Positions 11,087 through 21,700 of a DNA stretch of 64,000 bases are shown here, piece by piece. The notes under the pieces were generated by a model. That model was not told where the DNA came from and made no database searches. It saw only the letters and a program-made list of their open reading frames with translations. The stretch covers positions 310,001-374,000 of the forward strand of contig JAPDRO010000002.1 in assembly GCA_030247885.1 (NCBI GenBank), read 5' to 3'. The stretch is from Taxawa tesnikishii (nom. ined.). Taxonomy: Eukaryota > Ascomycota > Dothideomycetes > Dothideales. Numbering within the stretch: the first letter of the stretch is position 1; every line of letters starts with the position of its first letter. The translations under genes were made by a program, and so were the position numbers.

Positions 11087-11748
11087 TCATCCGCTCATGG
11101 TTCCGTTTGTGCCAGTGACCAACTGACCAGGACTGTCGACGTAATGGCAGGGGCCACTGTTGAGAACCTCGTAGGACGGAACAAGACCCTCAGAGATGGG
11201 GATCTGGAATGCAATGGTCGCCATATCCGACGGGTACGTGGAGATATGGCCAGAACCTTGCGTGTCCACCGCGACAATGAGCCCGTTGGCGCCTCCAACT
11301 ACCCAAACCTCGTTTTCGCTTGAGTTGGTGGAAGCAGGGTACGGAAGTGTCAAGTGTATCAGACCGGAGAGAAACGCCACGAGTCTACGGCGTTGGTGGG
11401 AATTCAGTGATCATAGGCACACACACATGGAACAGAGTTCGGTAACTAGAAGATGTGCGGGTAGCAGACTTACTGTGGCGCAGGTGCATTATGCGTCCCA
11501 CCGTTGAACCTAGGAGGGATCACTGTATAGGTTGCTCCGGTGAGGTTGCTGAACTCGAACGTCGCAGCGCCAGAGGTACCGGCTTGTTGTGATACGGAGA
11601 GTGGGGTAGAGAATTGCCAGCACTCGAGGGCGGAGTGGTTCTGAGCGTTTGTGACAATGGCGGTAGCTGTAAGATATTCAGAGCTGACGGCTGCTCGAAC
11701 TCCAAGGATGGCGGCTGCCACAGCGAGGAACTGGAACAGGCGAGCCAT
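11087..11748 (-). CDS. Small secreted protein, uncharacterised fungal family
   Basis: Two exons, 11748-11474 and 11384-11087, flank an 89-nt intron with a GTAAGT donor and CTGAAT branch region; the total is 191 codons. The product starts with a clear signal peptide (MARLFQFLAVAAAILGVRA). The mature part has a beta-rich character, with ECWQFSTPLS, a GTSGAATFEF strand, YTVIPPRFNGGTHNAPAPQ and, across the junction, VAFLSGLIHLTLP. Only a few cysteines are present. This pattern occurs in small secreted proteins of many Dothideomycetes and Eurotiomycetes. I know no biochemical role; a wall-associated or host-interaction role is only possible. It lies 839 bp from another secreted-protein gene on the same strand. 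Confidence 0.75.
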
Positions 11749-12410
11749 GGTATCTCGTGCTACGTGGTGCTCCCTGGCGTCGCTGCTCCTTTTGCGGTAG
11801 CTACCTATACACCGACTCCTTCAGGAAAAGCGAGAGGTTGAACCTCAGCCGCATTGACAAGTTTGCAAAGATGTGCGTCGTCGCGAGGTGATCTCATCAG
11901 GCGTCCCACAGCACCGGCGATACCCGTTGGAGAACGGAGCAATTCGTCCCGGCACTCGTCGTGAATTAGACGACCGGGTATTTATGCAGGAAGGAGGATC
12001 TGATCTGGTATACATCGCCCAGCGGGTGCTCAGTAGCTTTGTGCGAAATAGTATGGAGGTTGGTGCTCGAATAGATTGAATGTATAGCAGGTCAGCACCC
12101 ACGCTTCACGGTGTCCCTTCCCGTTTGACTGCACACGTTTCGTGGTATGCCGACTACAGCGTGGTCGACTTCCGTTTGCGACATAGTGGCCGGAGTCGAA
12201 TAGGGAACGTGAAGAGGAATGAGAGTCCGGCATTCTTTCACTTCATCAATCCTCTTGGCATTGCGTCTTCCGTCCGAAAGCCCCTCCAGCCCGCAGGTGA
12301 TCCCTCAAAACTCCCCACCAGATACCTGTTTCCCACCCACCCACCCACCCACCCACCCACATAAGGTCCGCTACACCTTCGAGTCGGCTTAGTTGTCCTA
12401 GGCGCTTAGG
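11749..12410. promoter_or_regulatory. Divergent upstream region of the secreted protein and RAM2 genes
   Basis: The stretch separates the start codons of two divergent genes. The only conspicuous element is a (CCCA)n tract at 12332-12360, about 50 bp before the RAM2 start codon. Nothing else is recognisable. Confidence 0.4.
12332..12360 (-). repeat. (GGGT)7 tract, G-quadruplex-prone
   Basis: On the + strand this is seven CCCA units; the opposite strand reads GGGT repeated. That pattern is known to fold into very stable parallel G-quadruplexes. It sits 50 bp upstream of the RAM2 ATG, probably in the 5' leader or core promoter. Confidence 0.85.
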
Positions 12411-13446
12411 ATGGGAAAATACTCCGAGGATGCGGTATGGGAGGACATCGAACCGCTGCCACAGGACGATGGCGGGCCAAATCCGCTGGCCGCCATTGCA
12501 TACACAGAAGAATACACTGAGGCCATGGCATATCTGAGAGCGGTCATGGCGAAGAACGAGATGAGTGAACGAGCACTGGCTCTCACCGAGGACATCATAG
12601 ACATCAATGCGGCGCATTACACCGTTTGGTAGGCTCGCTCTCTACCTTGCTCGCCGTGCATGACTGACACATGCGCGCCATCTAGGCTGTACCGCGCCAA
12701 GATTCTGTTCGCGATCGACGCCGACCTGCGGCAAGAGGTCGAGTGGATGAACGAAACTGCCCTCGCGCACCAGAAGAACTATCAGATCTGGCACCACAGA
12801 CAACTAGTGGTCGATAAGCTGGACTCAGCAAACGGAGAGACGGACTTCATAGCGCAGATGTTTGAGCTAGACTCCAAGAACTACCACGTGTGGAGTTATA
12901 GGCAGTGGCTGGTACGGCGGTTCGCTCTGTGGGACAAGGGAGAGCTGGAAGCGACGGAGCAGATGCTGGAAGAGGATGTTAGGAACAACTCGGCATGGAA
13001 TCATCGGTTCTTCGTTGTCAACGGAAATTCGGACGCCCCCGGTGTGAAAGATGAGACGGTCCTACAGAGGGAGCTTGAGTGAGTGCCATGCTCATGAGGG
13101 AAAAAGTCGTGCATGTGGTGTACTGACATTGCACAGGTTCACGAAGCAGAGGATACACAAAGCTCCGCAGAACCAGAGCTCCTGGAATTACCTACGCGGC
13201 ACCATCGCCAAAGCCGGTCTACCGTTGTCCAGCATGAAAGAATTCGTACAACGATTTGCCAACCTAGACGAGACCGACAACGTTCATTCGAGCCATGCAT
13301 TGGACCTCCTGGCCGAGATATATAGCCAGGAAGAAGGCCAGATGGACAAAGCACGCAAAGCATACGAGCTTCTGGCTGACTCATACGACCCGATCCGAGC
13401 AAGGTATTGGAACTACAGAAAGTCGCTGCTGGCGGCTTCTGCGTGA
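12411..13446 (+). CDS. RAM2: Protein farnesyltransferase/geranylgeranyltransferase type I alpha subunit
   Basis: This is the shared alpha subunit of the cytosolic enzymes that attach farnesyl or geranylgeranyl groups to CaaX proteins such as Ras and Rho. Three exons (12411-12628, 12686-13078, 13137-13446) sum to 306 codons plus stop. Five alpha/alpha PFTA repeats are visible from the W-x2-R or W-x2-Y pattern: HYTVWLYRAKIL, NYQIWHHRQLVV, NYHVWSYRQWLV, NNSAWNHRFFVV and QSSWNYLRGTI, with a sixth-like RYWNYRKSLL at the end. The introns are 57 and 58 nt with TGACTGAC and TACTGAC branch sites. Length fits the family. The gene starts just after a (CCCA)n tract and is divergent from a secreted-protein gene. 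Confidence 0.93.
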
Positions 13447-13605
13447 AGGAAAACAGGCAACACCAGGCGTTGGGAGCTTTTATGTTCTGGAAAGATGATA
13501 CCCCGAAGCATGCGTGGAGTTCCGCTGTGAGGAAACGTTGATCGATTCTATTCTAATTACTACTCCAAATGAAGAGAAGTCTATTGCCGACCAACACTTA
13601 TGTCG

Positions 13606-14803
13606 TTACTCTGTCCCGTTGATGCTGGCCGCGCTTGCCACGACCTTCTCCTCCGCCCCGCTTACGCCGTCGTTCAGGGTGCGATACATATACTTCCACT
13701 CGGTGACGTTGTCGATGGTGATATTGCTCCCGCCACAGACAACGATGACCACCTTTTCATCTTTCCTGACAGACCTTTCAAGGGCCTTTTCAAGTCTCCC
13801 GCCGTAGCAGAGAGCAACGTTGACTCCGCAGGCGAGCTCGACCAGCAACCTCTCGTCATCCGCCAGCCTCCAGGACCCCATCGCAGCTTCCGGATCACTC
13901 AAGACGATGCTCTTGACCTGCTTTCTTGTCGTCGCAAGCTCATACGTGCGCTCACTGACCTTGGTCGCGCCGAGACTGGTAGCTTGACTCGTGATTTCGG
14001 GCAGTGTGACATTCTCTCCCGCCAGCACACTCTTGTTCAGAGAATCCGCCCCTCCGTCTCGACCGCCAGCACTGTCGTGCTATCCCACCCAACCGTCTCC
14101 GCGCCCTGCACGATGCCATTGAACAAGCCGCCACCACCGACGCTGCATACGATAATGTCTGGCCTCGCATCTTCCCCACACATCCCCTCCATCTGCCTCT
14201 TTACCTCTTCCACCAACACAGCGTTGCCCTCCCAGATCAGCTCGTGATCAAACGGCGGCACGTACAGCGGTTCTTCCCCTCTCTCCTTCGCCTCCGCAAC
14301 TACCGTCTCCCGCATCCAGGTATCCGCGTCTTTCCAGCTCGCGCCATGCTGCAGTACCTCGTTCGCGCCTGCAGCCCGGATCTTCGCCAACATCAACGGT
14401 TTCGTGCTCATGGGTACCACCACCGTAGCCGGCCGACCCAGGAAGCGAGCCGCGTGCACACAAGCCAGACCTGCATTGCCGCCTGAAGAGGAGTAGAAGT
14501 GGACAGCTGAGGGATTAGAAGATGACTTGAGGAGAGTGGACATGTAGTGTCCGACACCGCGGGATTTGAAGGAGCCAGAGGGCTGAAGGTTTTCGAGTTT
14601 GAGGAAGATGCGGCTACAGTGTAGGATCAGCAAAGAGCCGTGATGGAGAAGGAAGACAGAACTTACCATCCCGCCGCTTTGGAGAGAGTGCTGGACTCTA
14701 CGAGGGGAGTTTCCACCCAGGGTTTCTGCTGTTGTTTGCCCATCGAGAACAGTTCCCGGATTCCTGCTTCTGACAAGAAAGGCGGGGATGTGGGAGGGAT
14801 CAT
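13606..14803 (-). CDS. Serine/threonine dehydratase-like PLP enzyme, frameshifted
   Basis: This fold-type II PLP enzyme would deaminate L-serine or L-threonine to a 2-oxo acid in the cytosol. Exon 1 is 14803-14667, the intron 14666-14614 (53 nt, GTAAGT donor), exon 2 14613-13606. The PLP lysine is in LENLQPSGSFKSRG, the phosphate-binding loop in SSSGGNAGLAC, and the glycine-rich turn in VCSVGGGGLFNGIV. Just after VETEG the frame breaks at the run of four C (+ strand 14049-14052). One more base there would restore GADSLN and the C-terminal half, and make the total a multiple of three (about 381 residues). Either a homopolymer sequence error or a recent null allele. Confidence 0.82.
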
Positions 14804-15355
14804 CAGTGCACTTTATAGCTTATCAAAAACGAAACATGGCGAAAGATAGGTCATATGTCGAACTTACAGTGGTTGACTCCTATACTTCACAAGACTATAG
14901 AATTTGTCTTGCAGTCACGACCTGCCACAATGAGCGTAGGGCGTGTCGGCGGCGAGTGCGTCGCGGTGAAGCAGAAGTTTTCTACTGCGGCAGCCGCCGG
15001 ACATCACTCTGTTACATGGAGATAATATAAAGGCATTGGGACAGGGACCATGGTTTTGTGAAACTGCTACGCGGGAATATGCTGTACAAGGGTGCAATCA
15101 TGATGGTGTAGGTAAAGATAGACGCTTGTCAACCACTGAAGATTGCGTATTGTTGAGCACGCGGTACGTATATTTCAGTCCAGATCCGCCGATTGCCCCC
15201 CTCACGCGACTGCTGCCACTCTAGACGCTTGGCACTTGTACAAGTCGGACGGATTGCTTTGACAACCCTTTTACCACACCATCTCTCTCTGTCCAAATAC
15301 CGGAGTCGATCACGTCAGCAGTCCAGAGGTCCACGAGCTCCACTCTGCGAACACA
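14804..15355. promoter_or_regulatory. Divergent upstream region, dehydratase and DUF1640 genes
   Basis: Head-to-head promoter region of about 550 bp. No specific element is recognisable. Confidence 0.35.
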
Positions 15356-16273
15356 ATGGCGCAACCTACAGCCTCAATTCCGCGCTTTCTTCTTCCCGGA
15401 CTTTCCTGGTCACCCAACGTATGGCGCTCCTCTTCAGCACCCAGGCACACCACTTTCGCCTCCGTTGAGTGCTTGTCCAAGTCCAGAAGTGCTCAGTCGT
15501 CAGCGTTGCGCCGCTCCTACCACCCCAATAGGCAGACCAGTAACATCTGGCGCGCGACCACACCTCCTGTTTCCTCAGCACCAAGCCGGCCCTCCGCTAC
15601 CACTAGGATACCGCGGACTGTTGCTGCATGCAGTGTCCAAGCAGCGCGGGATTTCTCAGCCACCTCGAGACAAGGAAAGGACCACCACTTTGACACGCTG
15701 AAGTTCGTGCAGAGGCTCAAGGATGAGGGATTCACCGAGGAGCAGGCGGCCGCCATGATGAAGGTTCTGGGCGACGTGATCGAGGAGAGCATACAGAACC
15801 TCACACGGACCATGGTTTTACGGGAAGATCAGGAGAAGGCGACATATACGCAGAAGGTGGACTTTGCAAAGCTGCGATCAGAGCTGCTATCCGCGGATTC
15901 GACAGAGTCGTCACTCACGCGCGCCTCGCATGAGCGCTTGACAAACGAACTTGCCAAGATCAATTCACGGCTGAGGGATGAGATACAGCGGACGCAGGCG
16001 TCCGTGAGGCTCGATTTGAACCTGGAGAAGGGAAGGATCAGGGAGGAGGCGAACACGCAGGAGTTGAAGATCAAGGAGACTGAAACGAGGATTGAGCAGG
16101 AGACGGCCGCTCTGAGGGAGAGGCTAGAACAAGTCAAGTTTTCGACGCTTCAATGGCTGATGTAAGTTTGCATTGCTTTCTTGCGCGCCGAGTCTGCCAT
16201 ACTAACAGGGCGCAGGGGTGTGACTACGGGTACTGCAGCGATCATTCTCGGTGTTTGGCGTTTGCTTATGTAG
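15356..16273 (+). CDS. Mitochondrial inner-membrane coiled-coil protein, DUF1640 (FMP32/MCUR1-like)
   Basis: Two exons, 15356-16161 and 16216-16273, flank a 54-nt intron and give 287 residues. The N-terminus is rich in Arg/Ser and lacks acids, typical of a mitochondrial presequence. From about residue 112 the DUF1640 domain begins, with FDTLKFVQRLKDEGFTEEQA and AAMMKVLGDVIEESI. A long coiled coil follows, and the last exon encodes a single hydrophobic segment (VTTGTAAIILGVWRLLM), giving the Nin-Cout anchor known for the family. Relatives are Fmp32 in yeast and MCUR1/CCDC90B in animals, linked to respiratory complex assembly or calcium uniporter regulation. The specific role here is inferred only. 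Confidence 0.87.
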
Positions 16274-16705
16274 ACTATTGGATTGCCAGGTGGGCTGATA
16301 CAGAGCATTGGCGCTCGAGATAAGGCGATAGACAGATGATAGCCTGTCAGGCTGGGGCTGTGCATTACCATTGAATCCCGACAAAGGAAACGAGAGGATA
16401 GAAGCACTCGATGCAAGACCACAATGGCAACAAACTAGCCACTCCGTCACAAACAAATGCCATTAATTGCATGTGCTTGGCTTTAGCGTGAAACTTGGTG
16501 AAAACACATAGTGTTATTTACAAACAAGTAGTGACGATGTGCCGCGACACGTGACTGTGGTACTGATGGGGTCTGATTGGGGTGGAACTCCTGCGCCTAC
16601 ATCGCTAGAACAAAACAACACACCTCTCTCTACCGGCCATCCTCCTCACACCAATACACCCGCTACCGACCTCAAATCCCCTTCCGCACGTCCCACACAC
16701 TCAAA
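16274..16705. other. Short spacer and 14-3-3 promoter
   Basis: It holds the 3' UTR of the DUF1640 gene and the promoter of the 14-3-3 gene. A CACGTG motif lies near 16547. Confidence 0.35.
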
Positions 16706-16823
16706 ATGTCCAACGAAGTAAGTCTCGCGCAAAAAGAAGCCTCTGCACATACAAAGACGCTCTCTCAACAATTGTTTTGGATGTTGGGCACGCATGCTAA
16801 CTGCTGTTTTCGTAGCGTGAGAG

Positions 16824-16857
<34 letters not shown>

Positions 16858-18017
16858 CCGCTCTCTGCAGCCCGTTGTCAATGGTGCATTGCCTAACAGC
16901 TCTACAGCAAGACTTTCCTCGCAAGGCTCTGCGAGCAGGCCGAGCGCTATGATGGTACGTTGTCACATGTCGCTACAAACGGTCAAGAGCTTGCTGACCC
17001 GCATGTCCACAGAGATGGTCACATACATGAAGGTGAGAAGAAATGCAACGCATGGGTCGGCGCCTTGACAGTGTGCTAACTCTTGTCGCAGGAAGTTGCA
17101 AAGGTACACACACCCGCTCTCCCTCAACGCTCTACCGCCGCAGCCCCACCAGGCGATGATCCGTCAAAGGCATACTAACTTAGTCACCCCAGATCGGCGG
17201 CGAGCTCACCGTCGACGAGCGTAACCTCCTCTCCGTTGCCTACAAAAACGTGGTCGGGACCCGCCGTGCCTCCTGGCGTATCATCTCCTCCATCGAGCAG
17301 AAGGAGGAATCCAAGGGCTCCGAGCAGCACGTTGCCATTATCCGTGACTACCGCCAGAAGATCGAGACCGAGCTGGAGAAGGTCTGCCAGGATGTCCTCG
17401 ACGTTCTGGATGAGTCTCTCATCCCCAAGGCCGAAACTGGCGAGTCCAAGGTCTTCTACTACAAGATGTACGTGTCACACAAAGGCAGACTGCAGCAAGG
17501 CATCACTTCTGACACAAGCTTCTTGCAGGAAGGGCGACTACCACCGTTACCTCGCTGAATTTGCTTCTGGTAACAAGCGCAAGGTCGCTGCTACTGCCGC
17601 CCATGAGGCTTACAAGGTAAACTGAGACTTTCACATGATGAACATCAACACATACTGAATCCTTTACAGAACGCCACCGATGTTGCCCAGACCGACCTCA
17701 CCCCTACCCACCCCATCCGTCTTGGTCTCGCTCTGAACTTCTCCGTTTTCTACTACGAGATTCTGAACTCGCCCGACCGTGCCTGCCACCTTGCCAAGCA
17801 GGCTTTCGACGATGCCATTGCCGAGCTCGACTCTCTTTCCGAGGAGAGCTACCGTGATAGCACCCTGATCATGCAGCTGTTGCGTGATAACCTCACTCTG
17901 TGGACCTCTTCTGACGGCAACGAGCCAGAGCCAACCGGCGAGGCGGCAAAGGAGGAGGAGAAGCCCGCTGAGGCCAAGGAGGATGCCTCTGCCGAGCAGG
18001 CCGCTCCAGCCTCTTAG
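16706..18017 (+). CDS. bmh1: 14-3-3 protein
   Basis: Dimeric adaptor that binds phospho-Ser/Thr motifs in signalling, checkpoint and trafficking proteins. I resolve eight exons: 16706-16717, 16816-16823, 16908-16954, 17013-17032, 17092-17103, 17193-17467, 17529-17616, 17670-18017, summing to 269 residues. The joined start reads [20 protein letters not shown]. Signature motifs are [12 protein letters not shown] (helix 3, with the phosphate-binding Lys), the second signature [18 protein letters not shown], and an acidic C-terminal tail rich in Glu/Ala. Five exons encode only the first 99 nt; one is 8 nt long. Intron 2 begins with a (CA)n tract just after the donor. Identity is certain. Confidence 0.96.
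16824..16856 (+). repeat. (CA)n microsatellite inside 14-3-3 intron 2
   Basis: The intron donor GTACAC runs directly into about 14 CA units. Length variation here would alter intron size without touching codons. Confidence 0.85.
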
Positions 18018-18669
18018 ATCGCCTTTGGCACTCAGCCTTACGGCGCTTCCCTCTCACCTTAGTCCACAAATCTTAGACCCCGACGGCTAGTCAGTCCCTT
18101 TCATATGGTGCATGGAGGCTTTATCAAAGGCGGTTTTCAACACGATGTTGGAAGGAGATGTCGGCTTTGCCATTGCGGAGCGTCGAAATGTCGGGCGCGT
18201 GGAACCACGATTGATATCCCAAAATGCGTTTGATGAGTACAGCTAGCGATTCTCACCAGTTTATGCACACCACATACACATGAACCTTCCCCCACCAACT
18301 TTGGAATTCCCCTTTTCGGTTTGGACTTCTTTTGTCGTGAGCGAAGGCAGTTTTGCGGTACAGTGTATCTCCTGTCTCTCTCTCCAGACACTCTCTCTGT
18401 CACACTACAATCTTTACCTGTCTCTACTGAGCGCATAGCGCATATGAAGTGGCTTAGAACGATGTTTCCCTTGTCTTCTCCCTACCCACTTGGCGTGCCA
18501 TGTTATCGCATCTGTTGATCCGCTCCGTCTTTCGCTCTGTAACGCTCGCATTCCCTGCATCACCAAGCTCTGCCCGTCTTGCGCTGAAACGGCCAACCGA
18601 TCAGGTGTTGCTTTGCAAAGTGGATGTGCCGTGTTTTCTCTCATCATTCTTGGGTTTTTTCTTCCCACA
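18018..18669. other. Intergenic between convergent genes
   Basis: It lies between the 14-3-3 stop codon and the stop codon of the minus-strand acetyltransferase gene, so it holds both 3' regions. No gene is recognisable. Confidence 0.35.
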
Positions 18670-19495
18670 TCAAGGCAAGCAATACCTCATAACCCTCGGT
18701 GTCTCGGTGGCATTCAGCATGGCCAACGTCGTCTCGTCGATCTTCAGTCTCAGCTCCAGCTCGCCAAAATAGTTCGGCTCCGGGCTCACTTTCTTGAACC
18801 CTACACTCTCAAACAGCGCGATGCTGCGCGCGTTCTCATGACCAATCTTGACGCGCAGGTGTTTGAGTGCGGGCGCGAAAGTGGGAGAAGAGCAGAAATA
18901 TCCGGGCAGGAGGCGACAGATGGGCGTGTTGGGCTTGTTTTCCGAACGCGAATATTCTTTCAGTATGGAGGAGAGGTTGGTGACAATGTACCACAGGAAC
19001 GCCATGAGAGCTGCGCGGCCACGGCCTTGTCGCTGGGCGCGGGCGACTGCAATCATGATTTCGACTTCGCCGACGATTTGAGTTTTGTCTTCGTTTTCTT
19101 CTTCTTCTTCCCCTTCGTCTTCGTCATCGTCCTCGACAAGGAAGAGGTTGATGTCCCCGATCATGCCTCCGGCAGCATCGTCGACGCATCCGCGGATGTC
19201 GGAGATAGAGTCGGGCTCGGAGCGTGGCAAACACACGACAAAGGTCAACTTGTCGGCGTCGGAGCGCCAGGATGCCTGCATTGCGTATTCTTCAGGAAGG
19301 GAGAGTGGCTCGGATGCGGTCAGTGCCTGTAAGGACGGATCTTGCATCCAGACGTGGTAGGTTGGCACGTGATGTGCACTGTATGGCACGAGTAGTACAC
19401 GCGAAGTGGAGAGAGCTGGGTGGAGTTGAGTGTCCGCAGGCGAACGGAAATTCAGAAGGAGTGCCGGACTTGCCTGTGTGTTCGTTGACGCGCAT
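18670..19495 (-). CDS. GNAT acetyltransferase, NAT9-like, with a GC-AG intron
   Basis: NAT9-type GNAT proteins are small acyl-CoA N-acetyltransferases; animal NAT9 affects microtubule stability. Exon 1 (19495-19474, 22 nt) encodes MRVNEHT and joins exon 2 (19415-18670) through a 58-nt intron that begins GCAAGT, a bona fide GC donor, and ends CCCAG. The joined protein MRVNEHTALSTSRVLLVPYS matches the family start exactly and has 255 residues. The acetyl-CoA loop is ARAQRQGRGRAALMAF. After it come the C-terminal strands with ARSIALFESVGF. An acidic Asp/Glu insertion follows IGDINLF. A longer continuous frame exists upstream, but it is the intron read through. Confidence 0.88.
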
Positions 19496-20579
19496 GGTGG
19501 CCTTGTCGCAAGCACTAAGTAGGAGACGTACGGTTTAGGTTGTATGGCGGGAGGGAGCAAGTCAAGCCCGATGTAAGTATCAACCAGTGTTGGTCTTCTC
19601 TTCTGGTGGCTCTTCCCCTTCCCTTTTCTGGTCCTGTTTAGCAAGTGTACGGCAAAGAAGCTGCTCGAACACTATAAATATGGTTTCCCGGTTGCGGTTG
19701 CGATTGGCTGTTTAGTGTTTACTTTCAAAGGTTCCACTTTGGATCTCCCTTAGGCTGTGTGTCATATTTAAACTCATCGTGGTCGATCAGTTTTGTTATT
19801 TGGTGCGAGTCGTCATTCATGTGCCATGCGGTAATGGCTGGACTTGATTTTTCTGTTGTCCGTTGTAAGCGCTTGGGCGGCAACAAGGACTCTCCTTTTA
19901 CTCCTCCTTTACTGACACAACGGCCGGGCGAGACTTGTCCCGACCGGAGTTTGCCCGACGACAGGCTGCAGGTACCTTGAGTATAGACGGCAATCTGTGT
20001 CTGCAAGGTGGAAGGAGCAGGGGAAAGATGTACAAGACAACCGGGGTTTGGCCGCATTAAGAGATGGTGTTAGCAGTGTTGCCGATAGGTGGATCTGAGC
20101 GGTTCGGCATCTACTACACGAGTATGTGGGCGGTGATACTGCATGCAGTCCGAGATTGCGATGATCCGAATTCCCTGGTGTTTCTACTCTACATTCTCCT
20201 TTCTTGCCTCGTCTCGGAACTGGACCGACGTGTCGAGAGGGTTCGCTTGTGATGATCCGACCTGTCGCTTAATCTACAGCTGTTCGTTACGATCGATGTT
20301 TTCTGATCCGGTTGCAGTCGGTATATACGCAGGCGTGCGGTTGTACCTGATTTTCACGATGCCGAGCCGGCATCGTTTTCGTCGCACTTCCGATCCCACC
20401 TCAAGCCAATGCCATGTATGAACCAAATATCGTGGCGTCATTCTTCGTCCTACATTCCCATAATGTGGCAGCACCTGTGATGGTTAGCGTAAGCAATGGT
20501 GTCTCAGATATCGAACGTCTCTGGCACATGGCTTTCCTGTCCATTTCCCCAACTCCAACACCTCTTCGACACCATCGCC
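19496..20579. promoter_or_regulatory. Divergent upstream region, NAT9-like and Erg26-like genes
   Basis: About 1.1 kb between two start codons. No coding family or repeat is recognisable; AT-rich TATAAATA lies near 19673 on the + strand, reverse to the NAT9-like gene and upstream of its start. Confidence 0.35.
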
Positions 20580-21680
20580 ATGACCGCCGACATCCGAGTT
20601 CTGGTAACTGGAGGCAGTGGCTTCCTCGGTAACGCCATCATAAAAGCACTGCAAGAGAAACATCCCAAGTGGCGTCTCTTCATCCTCGATGTCTGTCCTC
20701 CGGCAAATCCGGATCAAAAGGTGGGCTACGAGCGCGCCGACATCACCTTTGCCACCGAAGTCGAGCGCGCCATTGCGGACATCGCACCCACCATCATTGT
20801 ACACACGGCAGGCATCGTACCGAACGGGCAGGCACGCTACAGCAACAAGCCTGCCGTCAAGGACCGCGTGTTCGCAATCAACTATGGCGGCACGCAGAAC
20901 GTGGTGGATGCGGCAAAGAAACACGGAGTGCGCGCTCTGATATACACGTCCAGCTGCACTGTCATCTCCGATGACTTAGCCCACGATTACCCCCACATGA
21001 ACGAGGAGATTCCGACCGGAAGCGCCACACTGCCTTACGGAGCATCAAAAGCCCCTGCGGAACGCCTTGTGCTCAGCGCCAACAGCGACACTCTCTCTAC
21101 CTGCGCCTTGCGACCAGCAACCATCATCGGGCCTGAGGACAGCTTCGGCGTCATCGCCACCATCCACACCTGCATCGCCAACTTCACCACTCCCTGGATC
21201 ATCGGAACTGGTGACAACATGTACGACTTCGTCTACATCACTAACGTGGCTGATGCGCATGTTCTCGCAATCGAGAACCTGCTTTCGTCCAGAACCGCTG
21301 CTGGTCAAGCAATGTTCGTGAGCAACCAGGAGCCCATCTACTTTCGTGACTTTATGATGGCCATTTGGGCGGAATTCGGCCATGTGCCGCCGTTCCAGGT
21401 GAGAATACCAGCGGCGGTGGCGGGGCTTGCCGGGTATGTGTTTGAGTGGGTATCATGGATCGCAGGTGCCGAGGCTACGCTCAGTCGAGGCAGTGTCAGG
21501 GACGCGGTAGGGATCAGGTACTCGGACAATGCAAAGGCAAAGAAGATTCTAGGCTATGTACCCAGGGTCAAGTTCGCCGAGGCTGTCAAGATGGCGTGCC
21601 AGGACTACAAACGTATCTTGGCCGAGAAAGGCGGACCTCAGCAGAATGGAGAGAAGGCCAATGCGACTGCGAAACGATAA
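20580..21680 (+). CDS. 3-beta-hydroxysteroid dehydrogenase family, sterol C-3/C-4 (Erg26-like)
   Basis: An extended short-chain dehydrogenase that oxidises a 3-beta-hydroxy group with NAD(P)+; in ergosterol synthesis Erg26 does this with C-4 decarboxylation at the ER. The uninterrupted frame of 366 codons starts at ATG 20580. An in-frame ATG 84 bp upstream is followed by an unrelated leader and was not chosen. The Rossmann motif is VLVTGGSGFLGNAIIKAL, the catalytic Tyr-x3-Lys is LPYGASKAPAER, and YDFVYITNVADAHVLA is the family's C-terminal active-site block. A hydrophobic stretch near residue 280 (AGLAGYVFEWVSWIAG) fits membrane association. Fungi carry several paralogues, so a side pathway is possible. 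Its stop codon lies 20 bp from that of the convergent oxidoreductase gene. Confidence 0.82.
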   Translation: MTADIRVLVTGGSGFLGNAIIKALQEKHPKWRLFILDVCPPANPDQKVGYERADITFATEVERAIADIAPTIIVHTAGIVPNGQARYSNKPAVKDRVFAINYGGTQNVVDAAKKHGVRALIYTSSCTVISDDLAHDYPHMNEEIPTGSATLPYGASKAPAERLVLSANSDTLSTCALRPATIIGPEDSFGVIATIHTCIANFTTPWIIGTGDNMYDFVYITNVADAHVLAIENLLSSRTAAGQAMFVSNQEPIYFRDFMMAIWAEFGHVPPFQVRIPAAVAGLAGYVFEWVSWIAGAEATLSRGSVRDAVGIRYSDNAKAKKILGYVPRVKFAEAVKMACQDYKRILAEKGGPQQNGEKANATAKR

Positions 21681-21700
21681 AGCTCCTGACCATCTACACC

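Noticed and set aside
18490-19332. A long + strand open frame of 280 codons
   Set aside because: It lies antisense to the NAT9-like gene, which has clear family motifs and a valid splice structure.
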